In this document: piece by piece, positions 56,957 to 64,000 of the stretch
Position numbering within the stretch: the first letter of the stretch is position 1
How the letters are laid out: each line of letters opens with the position of its first letter
Source of the DNA: Clusia tigrina
Lineage: Eukaryota; Arthropoda; Insecta; Diptera; Clusiidae
NCBI GenBank assembly: GCA_920105625.2
Contig: OV050030.1
Coordinates: 75,803,900 to 75,867,899 of the forward strand
Length of the DNA stretch: 64,000 bases
Direction: 5' to 3'
Position numbers and translations under genes: made by a program
Notes under the pieces: generated by a model
The model's input: the letters and a program-made list of their open reading frames with translations, nothing else
The model's database searches: none
What the model was told of the DNA's origin: nothing

Positions 56957-58488
56957 TGTGATCTAATCACTTTATTTTGACATTGGCAATCGTTACAATT
57001 TGAAAATTTTTTGTCGCAGCGAATAATTTGCTGCTCTGTGAAAAACACTTTAATCCAGAATGCGTTGGAAAGAGGAAGCTGAGGCTTTGTGCCATTCCCA
57101 CAATGAATTTGGGTGAGTGTCGATTTATATAAACTGTTACAAAAGTTTTCTTTTGCTTACAATCATTGTATATCAGTGAATAACACAAAACTTTTTGTTT
57201 CCTTATTTAATATCAATGAAATTGTATCAAATTACATAATTTTCAAAGTTTACTGGTAACTTTATATTTCGCCTTACTGTTTTCAATTTTAAAGATCAAC
57301 TGTTGTTTTACTTTGCGTATTTTATATAGATTTTAAGTAAATGAAGTTTTTTTTTTGGTTTTTCAATTAATCTAGGATATGATGTGTACTAAACCACATC
57401 CTTATTGTTAAGTGTGGGCACAGTCGCAACTACTGTGGGTCAACTTGCAAGACGACTTCCCCTCCAAGTACATTGTACTCGTTTCCTAAAGGTGTAGAAG
57501 AACGCAGTGAATTTTTGCAACTTGCATGGAAATAATTTGAAAGTTTTCCTTATTTGCGCGAAGCTTTTTGAACCAGAAATGGTTAAAAAGAATAGATTGA
57601 ACAAATTTGTAAAACCTACATTTCTCCTTCCGATTATGGATATTGAACCTCTTGATGTCGAGTATATAAGTGGAGGAAGTCAGGTGTTGATAGAATTCCG
57701 GAAATCACGGAAAATTCCCTGTGTCCCCACTGCGAAAGTAGTAGCCGTATAGTACGGTACTACCAAAAATTGTTCAGCAATTAGAATAAGGAAATTAATA
57801 ATCTAAAAAAGGAACTAAAAAAAAAACAGAATAAAATTGAAGTATGGAAGTCCCGTGTAGAGGCGCAGTGGGGCGACTCAGTACGGTGTGGTGTGAGAGC
57901 AAATGAATTTGCTGAAATCATAACTGCAGGTAGGAGACTACAGTACAGCGATGATCAAAAATCCAAGTTCCAGCAAAAGCATGCGATTTATGCGAAATAT
58001 TCTCAAATCTACTTTGCCCTCACCTCACTATATACAGGTGGAGTCCTGTGAAATGATTGGGAGGAGGAGTTAATAGTACTTTCCTTAAAAATCTGCAGGC
58101 AGTTGTCTCAGCAATGCCATCGCTGCACAGGAATTGTATTATTATAATGGAAGTTATGGGGAGACCAGAATTGGAATATAATGAAGGTGACGATATTGTT
58201 GACGGATTTGAAGAGTTAAGTTCTGGACTGAGGACTGAGGGTGTTGCTTAAAAGTTTTTGTTCTTCATGGTATTCAAGTCTTGGAAGTGCACCCTGAGTT
58301 TCTACTTTTCGGCTAAAGGGGTCAAATACGATATGCAAGCGTCCTTACTTGTAGAAAACATTAAGGCCGCTGTCAATTGCTGGCTCAATATCCGAGCTGT
58401 AGTATGTGATCAGGGCGCACCTAATCTTAATTGTTACGGGACACTTAAGACAAATCCGAAAGATGATCTTTTTTTACATTCAATGGTA

Positions 58489-59784
58489 CAGGGTGGCCCA
58501 AATAAGACCAGCTGATGTGAAACACAAATAACTTTTTTATTTTTTAACATAATTTATTTTTTCTTTTTGCAGATTATAACTGAACTCTTGGAAATTTAAA
58601 ATGAATACGTACAGTCCACAACAACGCATTAAAATTATCGAATTTTATTATTCTTCTCAACGATAAATTGTTCTGACGCAGCGAAATTATCTCCGTTTTT
58701 TTAACCTAAGATCAGCGCCAACATCTTCCATGATTACAAGTTTACTTCGCCGTTTTGAGGAAGTGGGTTCAGTTGCCGACCGTCCAGGAAGAGGTGCTCA
58801 TCGCAATATTCGTACTGAAGACAACGTGGAAGCTGTGCAGCAGAGTGTTGCAAATGATCCATCTGTCTCAACTCGTCGCCGTTCCGGCCAATTGGGTATA
58901 CCCAGAACAACATTAGAGAGAATTTTAAAGTTGGATCTTAAGATGTATCCATACAAAGTTCAAATTGTGCAACAGCTTCTACCGCAAGACCCCCAACAAC
59001 GACTACAGTACGCTATTCGCTTTACACAATTAGCCATACAAAATGATTTTTTAAATAATCTTTTGATGACGGATGAAGCGAATTTCCATTTAAGTGGTTA
59101 TGTGAATAAACAAAACTGTAGGTTGTGGGGCTCCGAAAATCCAAGGGCAATACATCAGCATCAGTCACACCCAATCAGATGCACTGTTTGGTGCGGTGTT
59201 ATTGCCACAAAAATCATCGGCCCATATTTCTTTGAGAATGAGGATGAAACGGTCTCCGGGGCTTCTTACAGAACAATGATCGACAACTTTTTGCGGCCAA
59301 TGGTGGAGCAACATCCTAATTTGTGGTTTCAACAAGATGCAGCCACTGCGCATACTGCTAGGCAAACTATTGACATGCTGCGTGAAATTTTTGGTGAACG
59401 CATAATTTCAAGAAATTAAGATTTCCCTTGGCCTGCTCGTTCACCAGATTTAACTGCGCCCGATTTTTTTGTATGGGGATATTTAAAAGACAAAGTGTAT
59501 GTTAACAAACCACAGACACTTAGACAGCTGATGCAGAATATTCGAGACGAAATACGGCGCCTGCAACCAGAAACATTACGCCGTGTAATGCAAAATGCGC
59601 TAAAAAGAGCCAATGCCTCTATCGAGCAAAATGGTGGTCATTTGTCTGATGTCAGATTTCACACATAGTCACGTTAAATTTCCATAAAATGTATTTAACA
59701 TATTAAAATAAATCATTTAAAAAAAACCGTTATTACAAGAGTTACACGTGTTTAACATCACTAGGTCTCATTTGAGCCACCCTG
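58489..59784 (+). mobile_element. DD41D mariner-like element, nearly full length
   Basis: This 1,296-bp element is flanked by TA, with inverted repeats CAGGGTGGCCCAAATAAGAC and the reverse complement of CAGGGTGGCTCAAATGAGAC. It inserted into the P-like gene. Its ends differ from those of the two AAGGGTTTT-ended DD41D copies, so it is a separate family. Confidence 0.93.
58601..59668 (+). pseudogene. DD41D transposase with two in-frame stops
   Basis: The whole coding frame runs from ATG 58601 ('MNTYSPQQRIKIIEFYYSSQ') to the TAG at 59666-59668, after 'GGHLSDVRFHT'. Only two stops break it: TAA at about 58661-58663 and TAA at 59417-59419. The helix-turn-helix ('MITSLLRRFEEVGSV'), linker ('DRPGRGAHRN') and 'QLGIPRTTLERIL' are all present. 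Catalytic Asp residues are in 'LLMTDEANFHL', 'WFQQDAATAHT' and 'SPDLTAPDFFVWG'. The last two are separated by 41 residues, counting the stop codon as one. A young, recently inactivated copy. Confidence 0.9.
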
Positions 59785-61184
59785 TAGTAAGATTTACTTA
59801 CTATATGATTACTGCCACCTTTTTAAAAGTCTCCGGAATACCCTAATGAAATATGACATTCAAACTGCGAATGGCGTAGCAAGTTGGAGTGTTCTGAAAA
59901 AATTTTTGGATTTAGACACAAAGGGCACAACTGTAAGACTTGCACCAAAGTTGACCCATGCACATATAAATCCCGGATTATTTGAAAAAATGCGATTCTC
60001 TTTTGCTGTGCAAGCTTTCAGCCACACAGTGACTAGTGGAATTAAATAGTGCGCTGAAACAAATCTGTTCAAAAGCGAACACAATAAACGGAATGCAGAA
60101 GCAACTTGGCGTTTCATTAAGGAGTGTAATGCAGGCTTCGACATATGCGATGGAACTACATTTACGTCGAGTAACCCCAATAAATGGCCAGTCTCCAGAA
60201 CTAATGGGCAACTGGATAAACTTAATAATTTTATTGAGTTTATCTAGAGTTTGAAAGTGCTGTCACATGTTACAATTCATTGCATTGACGGGTTACACTA
60301 CACCCTCTGAAGTATGCGAGCACTATGCAATCATTTGTTTAGCGACGAGTCAGTTAAGTATGTTATGTTTGGTAAGATGAATCAGGACTGTTTGGAAATT
60401 TTATTTTATTAATTGGGATGTAAACTTGGAAACAATGTTAATCCCTAAGTATGAGAAATAAAATATCTGACGGCTATATTATTATCTATGAAAATCGTCA
60501 CACAGTCATTCTTATTGAGTACTAACTGCAAAGATGATCATGATACTAATCTGGACGGGAACTTCTCCCTGACTTCGGATGGTAATACTGTATCGTATAA
60601 CCAAATTATTGATAAGGTATGTATTCTTCCGGACAATTTAGACAATTCTGACATTCACGACGAAATGACATTTATTGACAATAGTACTGAAAATGGCGGT
60701 GGGGAAGAACCAAATGCAGAAGCTGCTGCTTCGCGATACATTGCGGGTTACAGTTTGCAGGCTAGACTTAACAAGATAAACTGCGCAAACTGCAACCTGA
60801 CTTTGGGGATCTTTGCAATTGGATACAGAAAGATTCATTACGGAAAAAACTACACACCAAATCTACTCCTTAAAAATCCTTCGAATTTATTTTTCCAGAT
60901 CTGCGAAATACATATTAAAGTATTTGGAGACATATTTCCTTCCATCTGTCACACAAGACATTTAAAACAACAAATATTTGTCTCTTGTGTAACAGAATCT
61001 AATAAAAAAATACCCATATTGGTTTTCGCATGGAATATGCGGCACACATAGACTGGAGGTCCTGAAATTTATAATCGTGGTGATTAGAAAGCACTGGCGA
61101 TGGATGTTTCAAGATCATATGATCAAAATCAGGCATAAACGAGTACAGAAGTCTGATCTCGGCTTAGACAAACTTCGAAATACC

Positions 61185-62113
61185 CTTTACCTTTTCTTGT
61201 GCGTGCAAGTTCAAAAATGGGGATGTTTTCTTCACAAATTCGTTTAAAAATGTTGTATAGTGGGCGTGGCTGTAGAAATAACACGCCCATTTTTTATGTG
61301 GTGTTTAATGTTAGTACCCGCAACCTTTCTGTGAAAGTTCATTGATAAATCTTTAATAGGAACACAGTAATGATTTTTTGCTAATTGTGGGCGTGGCAGT
61401 TGTATTATGATTTCCATATTCTGCACACACACTATTATGGACCCCATGTATGTTTCTGGCAATTTTTATTCCGCTGGCATCAATACGAGCATAGGTAGGC
61501 TAATTTTAATTTAGGACCTGAAATTTCCCTATATCAAAAGTGGGCGTGTCTTTTCTCTGATCAGCCCCATTTGTTGCAGATAGCTTTATAATTTCCACAT
61601 GTTCCTTCCTGTAAAATTTCGTCCGTAAATCTCTACCAGATCTTAAGTTATTAATATTTGTTAATAGTGTGCGTGGCAGTTTATATATACCGCCCACTTT
61701 TTGCACAGTGTTTAGTAGGACCCACATCTCCATAACTGCCAAATAATGTCACGATTCCGTCAATTGGACCGAAGTTATAGTCATTTTAAAAAAGGTGAAA
61801 AAAGTTCCTTATATGGGAGGTAGGCGTGGTCTTTGTCCAAATCGGCCCATATAGCAATCTGGTTCTGTATCTATGTTCAGGCCAATTTTGCAAAGTTTCA
61901 TTAAGATAGCTCTAACTGTGTAGAAAAAAAGTAGCCACAGACGGACAGACGGACAGACGGACGGACAAAATAAAAATTGCTTAGAAAGTGATTCTGATCA
62001 TATCTGTATATATATGTCCATACCTACTACGCCTCCTTCTCGAAATTGCAACCCCTCTCAAAAGCACAAAATTAGTATACCCATTTACCTTTTTTAAAGG
62101 TAAATGGTATAAA
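61185..62113 (-). repeat. GTCCGTCT-bearing dispersed repeat, copy C
   Basis: This is the third copy of the repeat, inverted relative to copies A and B. Read on the minus strand it starts near 62113 with AAAAAAGGTAAATGGGTATA, has GGAGGCGTAGTAGGTATGGA, the GTCCGTCCGTCTGTCCGTCT tract (about 61967-61942) and several CACGCCCAC motifs, and ends near 61190 with AAAAGGTAAAGGG. It is about 0.93 kb. Confidence 0.8.
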
Positions 62114-64000
62114 AACTGTGCAATAGAACATCTGACAACAACCACATGGTGCAACCAAATAATAAATTTGCTAAATTTGGGTTCTAGTCATATTGTGGTC
62201 CATGTCATAAGTGTGAAGCCATCAGCCAGCTTGAATTTGGGATGAGTATATTATGTTCACTGAGAATTAATTTCATTGTGCGCCTTTTAATATTAACGGA
62301 GCTGTTGGTTATTGCTTGTAAAGCGTAGGAGCTTGATGTTTTTAATAATATAGGGATGTGTCAGGCTAAAACTTTTGTACTTTGTGTAAATAGAATGAGG
62401 AGTTAGTAATTGTATATTAGAGTCTTATAGGTATTTAGTGTTTGGCCTCCTTATTTCTTATCATAAATTAGAGTAGCACTTTAGATCTAATTAGTGTGGT
62501 ATTGTAAATTATACTTCCTACAAGTTATTTAGTACACTTACTTTCCTAACTCTGGAATTATTTGTAGAACTCCACAAGTTTTCTGTTACTGCGTAGGGCA
62601 AAATATTTCAATGAGTGACGCTATAAATTGTGTTTTGTTGAATATACGAGTATATGCTATTTAGAATTTTGTCAATACTTTCATTATTGCAGTACTGTTG
62701 CTTACACTATAGTTATGGCTTCAGCTAGTTTGATTCTTCATCACCTCTTCCATATTTAAATTTCATAAATTTGTCTGTTGTTTTTATTTTAATTTAATAT
62801 AAACTATAAAATTCGTTCAATTGATTCTCCCTTATAGTTATGCAATAAAGTATAACTCCAAATGAAAATTGCCGAACCTAATTTGAATTATTTTTGTGAA
62901 AATTATGCTACACTTTTTTTGAGGGCAAAACTGTTATTGATGTTGGTTTTTTAAATTATTAACTGGTTTCATTCAACTAAATTTATTGATGGCGATTATA
63001 GCAAATTACCAAAGTCACATGCAATGGACGGTGTACAATTGGACACACATGTGGTTTAGGCCTATTGGGGAGACCACATAAAGAAAAGCCTTATTTACTC
63101 CACCTAATTGGTGGTGTCGAAAAGAGTCTCTACCAATTGTGGTTATGCAACTACACTATTTTCAAATAAAACTTTTCTTTAAACAATGCATTAATTGCAC
63201 TATATTAATATATCAACTAAATAATAAAAAAAATATACTTCATACATTTATAGCTAGAACAAATATTACACTGCTATTTCATAAATGTACATATAAAATA
63301 TTCAAAAGTAAAATATTTCCTATGCATGTATATTTATTTTATGTTGTCAAGTGTTCTAATATACACATACTCGTATTATGCTTTCTCATGACATGGCAAA
63401 ACTATTTTATACGCAAAACCACAAATGACTTGTTTTAAGCTCCACTTTCCGTATAGAAAACCTTTGCCATACAGAAAATTCATTCTTGTGTATTTTACCC
63501 CAGCCTCACAAATCAGAAAATAAAAATTTGATATCAAATCATTCGCTTCTGCTGTGAGCACACACACACATACACACACACACACACACATTAATATTAT
63601 TCATACGAATGTGCAAACAACAATAGCCATGTGTGTGGCTGACGATTGATTCATATTCACGATTGCTTCGTGAAATAGCCGATGATTTTTCCAATGTGGT
63701 TACCATACACTTCAATATGTGGATTCTCACTCAAGAGAGCAATGTAGTCTTTCTGTATACTGTCTGTGGTACAACCATGGCTAGAGTTGTCCTTGGATCA
63801 TACACTGACAATAATAATACTCAAATCCCAAACATTGTCGAAAAGAGACTACAAAAAGGCCCTAGTTTCCAAACAAACGGATTGGTTGAAATATAAAATT
63901 TACATCTGCTCGCATCTCAATCTGTCTGTATCCCCAAGAATATACCAAGAAATAAACGCAGCTATGTATGCATTGAGAGAATTGTTATCCCAAGCGGCGA
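62114..64000. other. Terminal 1.9 kb, no gene recognised
   Basis: This is AT-rich sequence. An open frame of 87 codons at 63633-63896 on the plus strand has no motif I know and runs through a normal-looking base composition. It could be a stray exon, but nothing supports that. No element ends were found. Confidence 0.4.
63558..63590. repeat. (CA)n microsatellite
   Basis: This is a run of about 16 CA dinucleotides with one TA interruption. Confidence 0.97.

Larger units (their letters stand above)
56701..61050 (+). pseudogene. P-element-like THAP transposase gene, split and decayed
   Basis: This plus-strand gene resembles P-type transposases. A THAP-like zinc-binding N-terminus is split: 'FTGVSFFKVPRKDKQDWEPF' (56735-56805) and 'EKHFNPECVGKRKLRLCAIP' (57040-57100). 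A 21-bp minisatellite lies between the two parts. A second THAP-like tail, 'LFEPEMVKKNRLNKFVKPTF', is at 57560-57620. After a coiled-coil-like segment (57780-58040) comes the catalytic region with 'KCTLSFYFSAKGVKYDMQAS' and 'NIRAVVCDQGAPN' (58280-58425). A DD41D element then interrupts it (58489-59784). Beyond it are 'RNTLMKYDIQTANGVASW' and 'KLTHAHINPGLFEKM' (59830-60010), 'FGKMNQDCLEILF' and 'CKLGNNVNP' (60370-60450), and a C-terminal 'SRYIAGYSLQARLNKINCAN' (60730-60790). Multiple stops occur. Flanking P-type inverted repeats were not found. Confidence 0.75.

Noticed and set aside
63633..63896. An 87-codon plus-strand frame near the end of the window
   Set aside because: It has no recognisable motif, no visible splice or poly(A) context, and its length is expected by chance in a window this size.

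Overview
This window is eukaryotic and almost certainly from a brachyceran fly. Introns of about 60 bp with GT/AG borders split the one recognisable host gene. The repeats are fly-type: mariner/Tc1 elements including the DD41D 'rosa' type, P-like, pogo, hAT, Helitron, BEL, Gypsy, Jockey-like and LOA/R1-like elements, plus long (TA)n tracts often ending in the motif TACTCGTA. A tephritid fruit fly is my best guess, but this is inference from the transposon mix. The window is extremely transposon-dense and looks heterochromatic or otherwise repeat-rich.

Region 1 (1-17461) is one giant imperfect palindrome. A left arm (1-9151) and a right arm (9344-17461) flank a 192-bp AT-rich spacer. Each arm carries the same mosaic in mirror order: a decayed BEL/Pao retrotransposon, an iterated CGACGCAA block, a chimeric Gypsy remnant, an unidentified 3' gene end with a poly(A) signal, and a non-LTR endonuclease fragment. 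The right arm lacks about 1.04 kb of the Gypsy integrase region. The arms also differ by scattered substitutions and a 10-bp indel. The outer end on the left lies at or beyond the window edge.

Region 2 (17462-28500) holds a hAT fragment, then a complete-length but mutated LOA/R1-like non-LTR element (18215-23173) bounded by a perfect 14-bp target-site duplication. Next is a minus-strand spondin-like gene (Reeler, Spondin_N, two TSP1 repeats, start of a Kunitz-like domain) with five clean small introns and one in-frame TAG. A DNA transposon with about 0.5-kb terminal inverted repeats (25667-28500) lies about 40 bp upstream of the first visible exon.

Region 3 (28500-40640) holds microsatellites, two copies of a dispersed GTCCGTCT-bearing repeat (one split by a deleted DD41D element), a hAT-like gene split by a near-complete pogo element, a near-intact mariner whose third catalytic Asp reads as Glu, and a tRNA-like remnant.

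Region 4 (40650-52290) holds Helitron helicase pieces on the plus strand and a decayed Helitron Rep-helicase on the minus strand. That Helitron is followed on the same strand by a gene resembling Maverick/Polinton-type jelly-roll capsid proteins, itself split by a DD41D element. Beyond this are Gypsy, Tc1 and LOA/R1-like remnants.

Region 5 (52290-64000) holds a Jockey-like 5' half, a 0.7-kb non-autonomous element, a P-element-like THAP transposase gene split by a nearly full-length DD41D element, and a third, inverted GTCCGTCT repeat. The last 1.9 kb has nothing I can identify. Apart from the spondin gene, nearly every coding stretch is transposon-derived and broken. No operon-like organisation applies; the story is one of nested insertions and one large inverted duplication.
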